Origin: Bacteroidota bacterium
GTDB taxonomy: Bacteria; Bacteroidota; Bacteroidia; M30B66
Length of the DNA: 64,000 nt
Reading direction: 5' to 3'
NCBI GenBank assembly: GCA_027490225.1
Contig: JAIXYK010000017.1
Span: forward strand, 103,816 to 167,815
Part shown: positions 15,657 through 24,743 of the stretch, one piece after another
Layout of the letters: every line of letters starts with the position of its first letter
Numbering within the stretch: the first letter of the stretch is position 1
The notes under the pieces: generated by a model
Told to the model about the DNA's origin: nothing
Database searches by the model: none
The model's input: only the letters and a program-made list of their open reading frames with translations
Made by a program: the position numbers and the translations under genes

Positions 15657-16238
15657 ATGAATGATAAACATTTTTTAAGCTCCATTTTTATTGAACAAAA
15701 TTTTAAAAAAGAAGATTTAGAAACAATTTTACAACAATACCAAAGAATTGAATTTTCTAAGAATGATTTTCTTATTCAGGAAGGAACAACAGCTAATTTC
15801 TATTATTTTATGGAAAGCGGCTTTGCCAGATCTTATGTGATAGATTTGGAAGGAAATGATATCAGTACAAAATTCTTTGGTCCAACTGATATTGTAATAG
15901 ATTGGCATTCCTATTTCTTAAAAACAAAATGCCGCGAAAATATTCAGGCCATTACCCCTTGTGTAGCCTGGAAAATTACTTTCGAAAATTTTATGAAACT
16001 GTTTAATATCGAAGCTTTTAGAGATGTTGGCAGAACCCGTTTAGTGAACAATTATTTTGAGTTGAAAACCCATTCCGTTTCGGTAATTGCCGACCCAGCA
16101 AAAGACAGGTATTTAAATCTTTTGAAAACCAAACCCGACATTATTCAAAATGTACCTTTGAAACAAATCGCAACTTATTTAGGAATTACAGATACTTCGT
16201 TAAGCCGGATTAGAAAAGAAATTGCTGAGCAGAAGTAA
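15657..16238 (+). CDS. Crp/Fnr-family transcriptional regulator
   Basis: 193 aa. A cyclic-nucleotide-binding-type beta barrel spans about residues 20-120 (FLIQEGTTANFYYFMESGFARSYV). The C-terminal helix-turn-helix is VPLKQIATYLGITDTSLSRIRKEI (about 165-188). The barrel lacks the canonical RxS phosphate-binding cassette that I would expect for cAMP binding, so the ligand is unknown, as for most short Crp-like regulators of Bacteroidota. It heads a co-oriented set with a membrane protein, a YCII protein and an SRPBCC protein, and may regulate them. Confidence 0.9.
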   Translation: MNDKHFLSSIFIEQNFKKEDLETILQQYQRIEFSKNDFLIQEGTTANFYYFMESGFARSYVIDLEGNDISTKFFGPTDIVIDWHSYFLKTKCRENIQAITPCVAWKITFENFMKLFNIEAFRDVGRTRLVNNYFELKTHSVSVIADPAKDRYLNLLKTKPDIIQNVPLKQIATYLGITDTSLSRIRKEIAEQK

Positions 16239-16312
16239 ATTCTTGTTTAATTAATTGAGATTTAAATACATTTAATTTTTATTGCAGGAAATAATAATTA
16301 ATCAGTTTTCAA

Positions 16313-17029
16313 ATGAATGCACTGGCACAATACCCAATTCCAACTTGGATTTCTATTTTATTCTTAATCGCTATTCCGCTACCATTTGTGCTAATTACAT
16401 TATTTACGCACAATGCTGCAAAAAAAATAAATCAACAAGCAGTTTCTAAAATTGTAATCCTATTTTTCATTTTATACCTGTTGTATATTTCTGTTGCGAG
16501 TTTTAATGGCTGGTTTAACCAGGTTTCTTTTCCTCCAATGGTGCTGTTGTGTACAACTTTCCCTTATGGATTTTTGCTTTTTGCAGTTTTAATAAATACC
16601 AAAAGCTATAAAAGTATTCTTCATCATACAGCAATTGAAGACCTCGTAAAGCTTCATATTTTTCGTGTTATTGGAATTTTCTTTGTGCTACTTGCTTTGT
16701 GTAACGCTTTGCCTAAAACTTTTGCATTTATAGCTGGTTTTGGAGATATAATTACTGCTTTAATTTCCATTTTCGTTGCAAAGGCCATTCAAAATAAGAA
16801 AAGCTATGCTAAAACATTGACATTGTGCTGGAATATTTTTGGAACCATAGATATCTTATTTACAGCAATTGCAGCCAATGTGCTTACAAAAATATCTATT
16901 GAAACAGGCTCCATGGGAGTTGATTCCCTGGCCATGTTTCCTTTTTGCATTATTCCTGCTTTTGCGCCACCAACAATTTTATTATTGCATTGGGCCATTT
17001 TCCAGAAAATGAAACAAAAAATGACCTGA
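16313..17029 (+). CDS. Multi-pass membrane protein of unknown function
   Basis: 238 aa with about seven hydrophobic segments (residues ~13-35, 45-68, 77-98, 115-135, 140-160, 165-190, 205-230). I do not recognise a named family. It lies 74 bases after the Crp-like regulator and 86 bases before the YCII gene on the same strand, suggesting one functional unit. No catalytic motif is visible. Confidence 0.75.
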   Translation: MNALAQYPIPTWISILFLIAIPLPFVLITLFTHNAAKKINQQAVSKIVILFFILYLLYISVASFNGWFNQVSFPPMVLLCTTFPYGFLLFAVLINTKSYKSILHHTAIEDLVKLHIFRVIGIFFVLLALCNALPKTFAFIAGFGDIITALISIFVAKAIQNKKSYAKTLTLCWNIFGTIDILFTAIAANVLTKISIETGSMGVDSLAMFPFCIIPAFAPPTILLLHWAIFQKMKQKMT

Positions 17030-17115
17030 AAATCATTTCTTGTCCTATGGCAAGAATAGCCGATTATGCCCATTCTACATTTGTACCATAATAAACAACT
17101 AAAAAACAAAACATC

Positions 17116-17463
17116 ATGGTACAGAAAAATGAATTTATGTTATTATTCCGCTTTGAGCCTAATTTTAACTACCAGCCAACAGAAGCTGAACTCAGCGAAA
17201 TGCATCAACATTGGGGTGCTTTTATTGGTCAAATTGCCTTAGAAGAAAAACTAGTTAGCACACACCAACTTGGTTTTGAAGGAAAACAAATTTTTGCTGA
17301 TGCTTCTTTGCAAGATGGTATCCATATTTCTAATAAACAGGCAATTGCTGGAAATATGGTTGTAAAAGCCAACACTATAGAAGAAGCAATTGAAATGGCA
17401 AAAAGCTGTCCTATTTTACATGTAGGAGGAAGCGTTGAAGTAAGAAGTATTCAACCAATGTAA
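17116..17463 (+). CDS. YCII-related (DGPF-type) domain protein
   Basis: 115 aa, a single alpha+beta domain. FMLLFRFEPNFNYQPTEAE, then MHQHWGAFIGQIA and VVKANTIEEAIEMAKSCPIL followed by GSVEVRSIQPM match YCII-related proteins. The HQHWGAF histidine is in the position often proposed to be active in the family, but no reaction is established. YCII genes are often next to SRPBCC proteins, as here (25-base gap). Confidence 0.88.
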   Translation: MVQKNEFMLLFRFEPNFNYQPTEAELSEMHQHWGAFIGQIALEEKLVSTHQLGFEGKQIFADASLQDGIHISNKQAIAGNMVVKANTIEEAIEMAKSCPILHVGGSVEVRSIQPM

Positions 17464-17488
17464 TTATCTAAAAAACTAACTCACTAAA

Positions 17489-18034
17489 ATGAACAAGAAA
17501 ATGATTTTCATAGGATTAGCAATTGTTATAGTTGCATTTATAGGTTTTGGATTATACAAAGCCAGCGGATTAACGTCCATTCAAATAGTACAAACTACTA
17601 CTATTAAAGGGTCTAAAGAAGAAGTATTTGATATGGTACGTTATTTAAAAAACTTCCCAAAATGGTCTCCATTTTTAGCGCAAGATCCTGCGCAAAAGTA
17701 TGAAGTTAAAGGCACAGACGGCAATGTTGGCGCGCAATACCATTGGAATGGTAATGGTGGTAAAGATATTGGTTATCAAGAAATTGTGAAGATTGATATG
17801 TTGAATTTTATCGGCTTAAAATGCGATATTCAGAAACCATTTGAAGCCCAGCCAACTTTTGAATATACATTTAAAGAAACTCCAAATGGAATTGAAGTAA
17901 CGCAGGATTTTAAGGTAAATTCAGAATTAGTTCCTGCTTTTTTTATGTGGTTAGGTGGAGCCAAACAAGGCATGGAAACAACCAACAAGCAAGGCTTAGA
18001 TTTGCTGAAGAAAGCTGTAGAAAAGGAAGGTTAA
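17489..18034 (+). CDS. SRPBCC (polyketide cyclase-like) family protein, membrane-anchored
   Basis: 181 aa. One N-terminal transmembrane helix (MIFIGLAIVIVAFIGFGLY, residues 5-23), then an SRPBCC fold: STIKGSKEEVF-like start, MVRYLKNFPKWSPFLAQDP and YEFTFKETPNG-like strands. SRPBCC domains make a deep hydrophobic ligand cavity; no ligand is known. It ends the Crp-membrane-YCII-SRPBCC series and is followed by a clear terminator at 18056-18084. Confidence 0.88.
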   Translation: MNKKMIFIGLAIVIVAFIGFGLYKASGLTSIQIVQTTTIKGSKEEVFDMVRYLKNFPKWSPFLAQDPAQKYEVKGTDGNVGAQYHWNGNGGKDIGYQEIVKIDMLNFIGLKCDIQKPFEAQPTFEYTFKETPNGIEVTQDFKVNSELVPAFFMWLGGAKQGMETTNKQGLDLLKKAVEKEG

Positions 18035-18055
18035 ATTTTTAATTTTAATTTGAAG

Positions 18056-18084
18056 AAAATCCAGTTTTATGCTGGATTTTTTTT
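18056..18084 (+). terminator. Rho-independent terminator after the SRPBCC gene
   Basis: Arms AAAATCCAG (18056-18064) and CTGGATTTT (18072-18080), a 7-base loop and a T run. It lies 22 bases after the stop codon. Confidence 0.85.
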
Positions 18085-18200
18085 CTCTGTGTTCTCTGTG
18101 CTTCAACCTCTGTGTTCTCTGTGCTATTTATTTCACAGAGGTCACAGAGATCACTCCGCTTGTCGAAGTGAGCTTGTAGCAGGGAGTTCACAAAGGTTGT
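18085..18200. repeat. CTCTGTG-type repeat with self-complementary arms
   Basis: CTCTGTGTTCTCTGTG occurs, then CCTCTGTGTTCTCTGTG, then the complement CACAGAGGTCACAGAG after a short AT spacer, so the region can fold into a long hairpin. Short CTCTGTG/CACAGAG repeats of this kind are found between genes in many bacteria. No coding signal. Confidence 0.75.
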
Positions 18201-18324
18201 TGCTCTAAGTTTAAGTAGGTTTTTCTTAGTTTTTTTAATTTATTTTAATTCAAAAACCTTTTGATATAAGTTAGAAGTTAAGGTGAAAAGTCTTTTACGA
18301 AACTGAAAGTTTAACATCAACTAA

Positions 18325-18470
18325 TTCCGCATAAGCAATTGGAGCAAACTACCCCGCCAAGGGGTTTTGGCCATTGGGTTGGCGCGGAGTAGTGCGGAAA
18401 GTGCGACCCTGACCTTTTATTTAATGATTAAATTAGATTAGAATGTATTAAAAAGGGCAGGGGTATGCCC
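18325..18470 (-). repeat. Dispersed structured repeat, copy 4
   Basis: Minus strand: GGGCATACCCCTGCCC, an AT-rich loop, then CAGGGTCGCACTTTCCGC, and a second stem-loop between TTCCGCA (18325-18331) and TGCGGAA (18393-18399) with inner arms ACTACcCCG/CGGAGTAGT. It matches the GGGC..CCCCT / AGGGTCG plan of the family. It occupies most of the 534-base gap before the PKD protein; nothing else recognisable is there. Confidence 0.6.
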
Positions 18471-18568
18471 TAATTTTTGAAAACCAGATATAAGATTTAT
18501 CATAAATGGTTTTTTTGGTTTGCACATTTCAAATAATAATTGTTGCTTTATGGCTTAAAACCATCTTT

Positions 18569-20467
18569 ATGAAAAACAAATACTTACAGTTTACAATTGC
18601 GTGTGTTTTGGCTGTATTGGCCGTGAATACACTTTCTGCGCAAAGCAGAAGATTTCAATCTGAACTTTATAAAATGAGCAGATTAGCTCAAAATAAAGTT
18701 ACACAAACGGTTAACAGAGAAGTTTGCGCTGCGAATTTTATGTTTACGGGGAATTCTGTCGGACAACAGTTAATTGTTGCATTTTCTAATACCAGTGTGG
18801 TAGAAGATTTTACACAAACAGTTTATAGTTGGGATTTTGGGGATGGTCAAACTGACGTAAATCCTGCTCCTGTTCACACATTTGATGTTAATTTTCTGCA
18901 ATATGTGGTTTGCTTAACAGTTACAAATGTTGTTACGCAATGTACTTCAACATATTGTGATACTTTAAATGTATCTGAATTTTATGTGCAAGAGCCTTGT
19001 AATGCAAGTTATGGTTGGAGTCATGATCCATCAGCTTCAAACATTGTATATTTTGGTTCTTATAATCCTGGCAACTTTAACTATTCTTGGGATTTTGGCG
19101 ACGGAACTCCTGTAATTAGTGGTTATGATGCCTATAGCGCAACACATGGTTTTGCACAATCTGGAACTTACCAGGTTTGTCTTACAGTAACAGATACTCT
19201 GAATGACTGTAATTTAACTGAATGCCAAAGTGTTGTGGCGCAAGATATATTGGCCGGAGGAACAGGAAGTGTTACCATTAATCAATTGCCAAATATTGAA
19301 ACTTCTATTCAAAATATTCTTTTTGGAAATTGTGTAGATGTGAGTAATATTCAATTTAACGGTTCTACATCACAGGCAATTGGTTACTTAAGTGACTCTA
19401 CCAGCGTTTTAGGATTTGATTTCGGTTTGTTGTTAACTACAGGAACGATATTTAATGCAATTGGCCCTAATAACCAAGGTGGTGCCGGGACCGCTTTGAG
19501 CTTGCCGGGAGATCCTTTATTAGACCAACAAATTCCTGGTTATTATACGATGGATGCTGTGAGCATAGAGTTTGATTTTGTGCCACAGGCTGATACGGTA
19601 ATTGCTTGCGAATTTGTATTTGCTTCTGAGGAATATCCTGAATTTGTTGGAACACAGTATAATGATGTATTTGGATTCTTTATTCAAGGACCAGAAGATT
19701 CATTAATTGGATTGCACAACATTGCTTTTTTACCAGGAACAACAACTCCTATTGCTATAAATAATGTTAGTGACGCTTTGAACAGTCAGTATTATGTGGA
19801 CAATACAAATGGACAAATTTTGCAATATGATGGTTATACTACACCAATTAGTTTGCAATATCCGGTAACACCGGGGCAATCTTACCATTTTAAAATTGTA
19901 ATTGCTGATGCTGGTGATGGAATTTATGATTCGGGTGTTTTCTTGAAAGGTGGAAGTTTCTTAGGAAATACGCCTTTACCAGCAGCTCGATTTGCTTACA
20001 ATGCTGATGGTTTAGCTGTGCAGTTTCAAAATTTAAGTTTACGTTCTGATACTTACTCTTGGGAATTTGGTGATGGAGCAACAGCTTCAACAGAAAATCC
20101 ATCTCATACTTATGATCAGCCAGGAATTTATAATGTACGCATGGGGGCAGGAAATATGTGCTACAACAGAGATACAACAATTACTGTAGCGGTTACTACA
20201 ACAGGCATATTAGAAATGGACAAGGCCTTGAATTATAAACTAGTGCCTAATGGAAATGGGCAGTTTAATTTGAGCTATGCTTTAATGAACAACAGCGATT
20301 TGCAATTGGAAGTTATTTCCATGAGCGGTCAATTGGTGTTTAGCAAATCTTTAAAGAATGCTTCTTTTGGCAATGAAATGATAGATTTATCTGTTTATGC
20401 AAGTGGAATTTATCAATTGAGATTAAGAAGTAATAGTTCAGTAGAAACGATTAAGTTTCTGAAGTAA
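18569..20467 (+). CDS. PKD and choice-of-anchor-L domain protein with T9SS sorting tail
   Basis: 632 aa from the ATG at 18569, which gives a clean signal peptide (YLQFTIACVLAVLAVNTLSA). A longer in-frame start at 18506 adds 21 hydrophobic residues without support. Three PKD-type repeats show YSWDFGDG or YSWEFGDG. Between the second and third lies a choice-of-anchor-L domain (VLGFDFGLLLTTG, EFVFASEEYPEFVGT, YHFKIVIADAGDGIYDSGVF). The last ~70 residues (LVPNGNGQFNLSY ... ASGIYQLRL) are a T9SS type A sorting domain. It should be a secreted or surface-bound adhesion-type protein; partner unknown. Monocistronic, with a strong terminator. Confidence 0.92.
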   Translation: MKNKYLQFTIACVLAVLAVNTLSAQSRRFQSELYKMSRLAQNKVTQTVNREVCAANFMFTGNSVGQQLIVAFSNTSVVEDFTQTVYSWDFGDGQTDVNPAPVHTFDVNFLQYVVCLTVTNVVTQCTSTYCDTLNVSEFYVQEPCNASYGWSHDPSASNIVYFGSYNPGNFNYSWDFGDGTPVISGYDAYSATHGFAQSGTYQVCLTVTDTLNDCNLTECQSVVAQDILAGGTGSVTINQLPNIETSIQNILFGNCVDVSNIQFNGSTSQAIGYLSDSTSVLGFDFGLLLTTGTIFNAIGPNNQGGAGTALSLPGDPLLDQQIPGYYTMDAVSIEFDFVPQADTVIACEFVFASEEYPEFVGTQYNDVFGFFIQGPEDSLIGLHNIAFLPGTTTPIAINNVSDALNSQYYVDNTNGQILQYDGYTTPISLQYPVTPGQSYHFKIVIADAGDGIYDSGVFLKGGSFLGNTPLPAARFAYNADGLAVQFQNLSLRSDTYSWEFGDGATASTENPSHTYDQPGIYNVRMGAGNMCYNRDTTITVAVTTTGILEMDKALNYKLVPNGNGQFNLSYALMNNSDLQLEVISMSGQLVFSKSLKNASFGNEMIDLSVYASGIYQLRLRSNSSVETIKFLK

Positions 20468-20486
20468 TAAGCAGTATAGCAAAAGA

Positions 20487-20521
20487 AAGGCGCATGAATT
20501 TCGGTTCATGCGCCTTTTTTT
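20487..20521 (+). terminator. Terminator of the PKD/anchor-L gene
   Basis: Perfect 12-base arms AAGGCGCATGAA (20487-20498) and TTCATGCGCCTT (20505-20516), loop TTTCGG, then a T run. Confidence 0.95.
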
Positions 20522-20697
20522 GTTTTATTCAATTGTCTTATAGCGATTTAAAAAACATTGGATAATTTTTATTCAAATTAAACTTGATTATAGGGTTATA
20601 GAATTTATAGAAGTATATTATTATTTTGAAATTCAGAACTTTAGTAATTGTTAAATCAAATACTGGAAATAATGTTTGGAAGTTTGGAGTTTGTTTT

Positions 20698-20793
20698 TTA
20701 GGTAACCCATTTCCCCTTCCCATATGGAAGCGAAGGTAATTGAAGGGAAATTATGTTGCAATTTTTTAAACGTTTATAAACGTTTGATAAACG
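20698..20793. repeat. Bipartite intergenic element, copy B
   Basis: First part TAGGTAACCCATTTCCCC and CTTCCCATATGGAAGCGAA (CTTCC/GGAAG inverted arms). After 29 bases comes the second part TTTAAACGTTTATAAACG-TTTG. Both parts and their spacing recur at 46009-46094. It lies between two convergent genes. Confidence 0.65.
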
Positions 20794-20860
20794 GATAAAC
20801 AATAAAAATCAATTTTATGAATCGGAGTTTTTCGTGCCAGTACTAATAATATATTATAAT

Positions 20861-20891
20861 AAAAAAGGCGCAATAACAAAGTTACTGCGCC
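20861..20891 (-). terminator. Terminator of the DPP III-like gene
   Basis: Minus strand: GGCGCAGTAAC, loop, GTTATTGCGCC then six T. One G-U pair in the 11-base stem. It starts 26 bases after the stop codon. Confidence 0.9.
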
Positions 20892-20916
20892 TCAATCATG
20901 TTAATAGATTTTCTTA

Positions 20917-22983
20917 CTAATTCACATTCGGCAAGAAGCTGTATTTCTTTCCAAATTCTAGCATTTGATCAGAGAATGAAGTTGGATATTCAACTTTTAC
21001 ATCAGTAATTTTGCCATCTTTTTCAACAGCAACTAAGCGAGGCTGAATGAATCCTTTGTAAGGAGCAACGTTTAGTTTTGAAAAACGTTCTTTAACTTCT
21101 TTATGAATAGCTGGGTCAATTTTAACTCCGTAATTTTCAACCAATGCTTGTCCTGCTTTGAAATCTCCTTGTGATTTAATGCGTTGGATTTCTTTTAATA
21201 AATCTCCAAAAAGCACGCGTAATTTTTCGTAATTATTTATTTGAATGTATGTTTTACCATCACGTTTAATAAATTCAGCAACTTTGTCGGCTGCACCTTT
21301 TTCCATTACCCATTTAGAAATTAATTGACGGTTACGCATGTGCGCTTCTTCAATAGATTTACCTAAATCGATTCTGTTGAGTTGCAACATCAAACCATTC
21401 AATAAATAACTTTCATATTCAGTTTTACCAACTTCTAAAGATGGCATAACGCCAATGTCTACTAATTTCTGGTCATAGATATAATATAAAGCAACCAAAT
21501 CTGCACGGGCTTCTTCTAATGCATTTTGGTAATTTTTTAAGGTGATATCCGGCGTTGCAATTCCCGGTTCTAATTGTCCACTTGCATGGCCAATAACTTC
21601 ATGCATATCAGTATGTAATTCTGAAGCGATGTTTCCAAATTCTTTAGCGCGTTTTTTAGTTTCATCATTTAAGCTGAACTCTCCGGTGCTCGGACTTTTT
21701 GCTCCTGCAATATTATATGCACCAACAATGTTTCCAAGAGAAACAGATTTAGAACCATGTTCCTGACGGATCCAGTTGCTATTCGGAAGGTTAATTCCAA
21801 TTGGAGTAGAAGGAGCGGCATCGCCAGATTCTACCACAACATTGATTGATTTTCCAATAATACCTTTTACTTCTTTTTTCTTGTGGTTTGGAAATAAAGG
21901 TGCATTGTCTTCGAACCATTGGGCATTGTTTGCGATTGTTTCAATTTTCTTGGTAGCTTCTTTATCTTTAATAGAAACTACAGCTTCGAAACTTGCTTTT
22001 TTTCCTAATGCATCTTGATATACTTCAATAAATCCGTTCACCACATCGATTGCAGAATTTACATCGGCCACCCAAGCAATGTTGTATTCATCAAATTTCT
22101 TTAAATCGCCTGTTTCATAAAATGTTATTAATAATTCGAGTGCTTTTTTCTGGTTATCGTTTTCTGCAACTGTAACAGCTTTTTTCAACCAAAATACTAT
22201 GCGCTCAATTGCTTGCGTGTACATTCCGCCAACTTTCCAGGTTTTTTCAACCAATTTCCCATTTTCTTTCACCACTTTAGAATTTAGGCCATAAGAAATT
22301 GGAGTTTTGTTGTTTTTATCCATCATTTTACCGTAAAATTCTTCTACTTCTTTTTGCGTAACGCCTTGGTAGAAGTTATTGGCAGAACCTTTAATGTTGT
22401 CAATTCCTGCTTCTAAATTCACAGTTTTACTGTCCACTTTAGGGTCGAACATAATAGGTTTTAAGAAGTTCGCCAATTGGTCGGCAGTTTCACCTGGATT
22501 TAAAGGCAATGCTTTTTGGTCGCAATTAGTAAGTAAACTTTGGAAAAAGCTGAAGCTAAATTCGGGCATTATTTTATCGCTGGCATAATGGTGGTGAATC
22601 CCATTTGAAAACCAAACTCTTTTAGAGTATTCTTCAAATTTCTTGTATTCAGCTGCATTTTTATCGCCTTTGTAATTGTTCCAAATAGCCTCAATTGTTC
22701 GGCGAACCAATAAGTTGTGACGGTATTTTTGGTCCCAAATAATATCTCTTCCGCTCAGCGCTGCTTCATACAGGTAATATGCAAGTTCTTTTTGTTTTAA
22801 AGATAGTTCTTCAAATCCTGTTACTTGGTAACGCAGCATTTGAACATCTCCAAAACGCTCGGAGATAACTTCAAATGGTGCTTCAGATTTCTTTTCTTCT
22901 TCTTTTTTCTCGGCATTTCCGCCACAAGACGACAAGCCAATTAAAGCAATAACTGAAATTGCTATAAATTTTGTTTTAAACAT
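20917..22983 (-). CDS. Dipeptidyl-peptidase III-like metallopeptidase (M49), lipoprotein
   Basis: 688 aa from the ATG at 22983. This start gives a lipoprotein signal (FIAISVIALIGLSSCGG, lipobox cysteine about residue 20), and a TACTTTTG box at 23005-23012 lies just upstream, excluding the longer frame from 23064. The zinc motif HEVIGH (HExxxH, about 460) and a second motif EEARAD (about 489) match M49 peptidases, which release dipeptides from peptide N-termini. The residues after HEVIGH (ASGQLEPG) also fit. The lipoprotein signal suggests a periplasmic or outer-membrane location, unlike the cytosolic eukaryotic DPP III. Monocistronic with its own terminator. Confidence 0.92.
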   Translation of the reverse strand: MFKTKFIAISVIALIGLSSCGGNAEKKEEEKKSEAPFEVISERFGDVQMLRYQVTGFEELSLKQKELAYYLYEAALSGRDIIWDQKYRHNLLVRRTIEAIWNNYKGDKNAAEYKKFEEYSKRVWFSNGIHHHYASDKIMPEFSFSFFQSLLTNCDQKALPLNPGETADQLANFLKPIMFDPKVDSKTVNLEAGIDNIKGSANNFYQGVTQKEVEEFYGKMMDKNNKTPISYGLNSKVVKENGKLVEKTWKVGGMYTQAIERIVFWLKKAVTVAENDNQKKALELLITFYETGDLKKFDEYNIAWVADVNSAIDVVNGFIEVYQDALGKKASFEAVVSIKDKEATKKIETIANNAQWFEDNAPLFPNHKKKEVKGIIGKSINVVVESGDAAPSTPIGINLPNSNWIRQEHGSKSVSLGNIVGAYNIAGAKSPSTGEFSLNDETKKRAKEFGNIASELHTDMHEVIGHASGQLEPGIATPDITLKNYQNALEEARADLVALYYIYDQKLVDIGVMPSLEVGKTEYESYLLNGLMLQLNRIDLGKSIEEAHMRNRQLISKWVMEKGAADKVAEFIKRDGKTYIQINNYEKLRVLFGDLLKEIQRIKSQGDFKAGQALVENYGVKIDPAIHKEVKERFSKLNVAPYKGFIQPRLVAVEKDGKITDVKVEYPTSFSDQMLEFGKKYSFLPNVN

Positions 22984-23004
22984 AGTATGAATTGATTGAT
23001 GATG

Positions 23005-23012
23005 CAAAAGTA
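23005..23012 (-). promoter_or_regulatory. -7 box (TACTTTTG) of the DPP III-like gene
   Basis: Exact TAnnTTTG match on the minus strand, 21 bases before the ATG at 22983. It supports that start over the upstream ATG at 23064. Confidence 0.6.
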
Positions 23013-23109
23013 TCATTTTTAGGGTATGAAATTCTGAACAATTATAAAACACAATTAATGACAAATCTTGCTGGTAAAATATTGAACTTATGCATGATTT
23101 AAACTTACA

Positions 23110-24666
23110 TTACGGAGAATTTCTTTTCGATTTAATAGGTTTAATTGGTTCTTCTTTCCAATAAAAAATATCTTCTTTTCTTTTTGGTCTTTTATCTCCG
23201 AACCATTTAAAACCCTTTAATTGTAGTTCTTGCCAAGGAATTTCATTTACAGGATAAAGTGTTGCAACAGGTTGAGCAATAAAAGTTATGCTTTGTACTT
23301 CATTGCTATCCAAATAGATAAGCATGTCTGTGCAAACTGCTTTGTTTACGCCGATGTAAGCGCTATCATCATCGGCTGCGAAATAGATAGATTCTCCATT
23401 TCCCCTGATATCTATCTTCTTTAGTTCGCTTTTATAGAAATAGCCAGTTATTTTTTTTCCTTTTAGCTGATTAAAATGTAGGCTATCTTCTTGAGAAACA
23501 ATAAAAGCAGCTTTATTCAGAAAAAGTTTTTCAATTTCATTATTGGCCATTTGTATATAAACAGTATCTGCTGTTAACTGATTTACCTCGTTCCATAAAA
23601 TTGGTTTTCCAAACAATCTGATGGTACTATCAATTTCTGAATAGATTAAAGAATCTGCCGCACCTTGAAAGTCTTTTTTGAAGAATTTTACTTTATAATA
23701 GGCATATAGAATTCTCTTTTCAGTTACAGTATCAATGAACGACCTGAGTGTGTCACCATGCAAGAAAAGCGTATCACCGTTCATTTCTTTTTGCATTGCG
23801 GCGCTGTCGGTAAGGATTATCTTGTCTTCTTTTTCGAAGTAATCGGCTTTGTTTCCTGTTAGAATAAGCTTTTCAGTAGTATCAGAAATAACAACATTTT
23901 TACGAGCTTTTCCAATTCCTGCATTTCTATCGTAATAAATTTGATTGGCATCAATACTTTGATTTTTACTCACTATTCGGGCATTTTTTTCAAATTGAGA
24001 AATGTCACTTTTGGTGTTGTAATAACCTAATTTACAAAATATTGTATTTTCTTTTGAAACGATAGTTGTAGGGCCGAAAAAGTAAGCGGTTTCATTTGCA
24101 GTATTGTATTGCAAAGTGTCGCTTTTCATGGTATAGTCTGGGTTTTTTAGCACTACATCTTGCCTGAAAAAAAGTGTTTTTAATGTTGATTTATATTGAC
24201 CAATGATACTTGTTAGTTCATTTTTGTTTTTCCGACCAATTATTTTCCCTCCAGTTGTATAGCTGGCTATTTTATTGTTTAAATCGTAAGTTAATGCATT
24301 GGTTGTAAGGATAGTGCTTGGGTCAACCATTTTTACATTCCCAATTATATCGGCAATTTTTGAGGTACCATCGTAATTAGCAGTATTTCCTGTAATAGTG
24401 GTGCTATCTCCAATTATTTTAACATTCGAAAAAGCCTGCATTTTATTGGTTGCATCGAATAAGTAAGCGCTATCGCAATACAATAAGGTGCCTTCGTGCT
24501 CAAAAATTACATTTCCAATTAAACGTTGTGCTCCCGGAACACGGTTATCAGCTTCAAGCGTATTGGCATTTTTAACTTCAATCTTTTTTGATTGAGCGAA
24601 AGTATTTTGCCAGATAATGCAAAAGCAAATCGATAAAAAGAGGTTAAGAGAGCACCTATATTGCAT
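23110..24666 (-). CDS. OstA/LptA-like protein (OstA-like N domain), periplasmic
   Basis: 518 aa from the ATG at 24666. That start gives a signal peptide (LNLFLSICFCIIWQNTFAQ) and has a TACATTTG box ending 7 bases upstream. The body is a repeated OstA/LptA beta-jellyroll: ANTLEADNRVPGAQRLIGNVIFEHEGTLLYCDSAYLF and later GNTANYDGTSKIADIIGNVKMVD, and further copies with TADTVYIQMANNEIEKLFL. Related domains carry lipopolysaccharide across the periplasm. Bacteroidota OstA-like proteins of this length are less studied, and no lptB/C gene is adjacent. Divergent from ilvE. Confidence 0.85.
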   Translation of the reverse strand: MQYRCSLNLFLSICFCIIWQNTFAQSKKIEVKNANTLEADNRVPGAQRLIGNVIFEHEGTLLYCDSAYLFDATNKMQAFSNVKIIGDSTTITGNTANYDGTSKIADIIGNVKMVDPSTILTTNALTYDLNNKIASYTTGGKIIGRKNKNELTSIIGQYKSTLKTLFFRQDVVLKNPDYTMKSDTLQYNTANETAYFFGPTTIVSKENTIFCKLGYYNTKSDISQFEKNARIVSKNQSIDANQIYYDRNAGIGKARKNVVISDTTEKLILTGNKADYFEKEDKIILTDSAAMQKEMNGDTLFLHGDTLRSFIDTVTEKRILYAYYKVKFFKKDFQGAADSLIYSEIDSTIRLFGKPILWNEVNQLTADTVYIQMANNEIEKLFLNKAAFIVSQEDSLHFNQLKGKKITGYFYKSELKKIDIRGNGESIYFAADDDSAYIGVNKAVCTDMLIYLDSNEVQSITFIAQPVATLYPVNEIPWQELQLKGFKWFGDKRPKRKEDIFYWKEEPIKPIKSKRNSP

Positions 24667-24673
24667 GAATGGG

Positions 24674-24681
24674 CAAATGTA
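24674..24681 (-). promoter_or_regulatory. -7 box (TACATTTG) of the OstA-like gene
   Basis: Exact TAnnTTTG match, 7 bases before the ATG at 24666. It fixes the start and suggests a leader of at most a few bases. Confidence 0.55.
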
Positions 24682-24743
24682 TAGAAATTCGGGGATGGAT
24701 GAATAAGAATTAGTAATAACAATAAAAATGGGCTTATGGTGGC

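Noticed and set aside
20538..20723. 61-codon minus-strand frame starting inside the bipartite element
   Set aside because: Low-complexity AT-rich peptide with no family likeness; a promoter-like TACCTTCG precedes it, but the matching frame in the other copy is not conserved in sequence.
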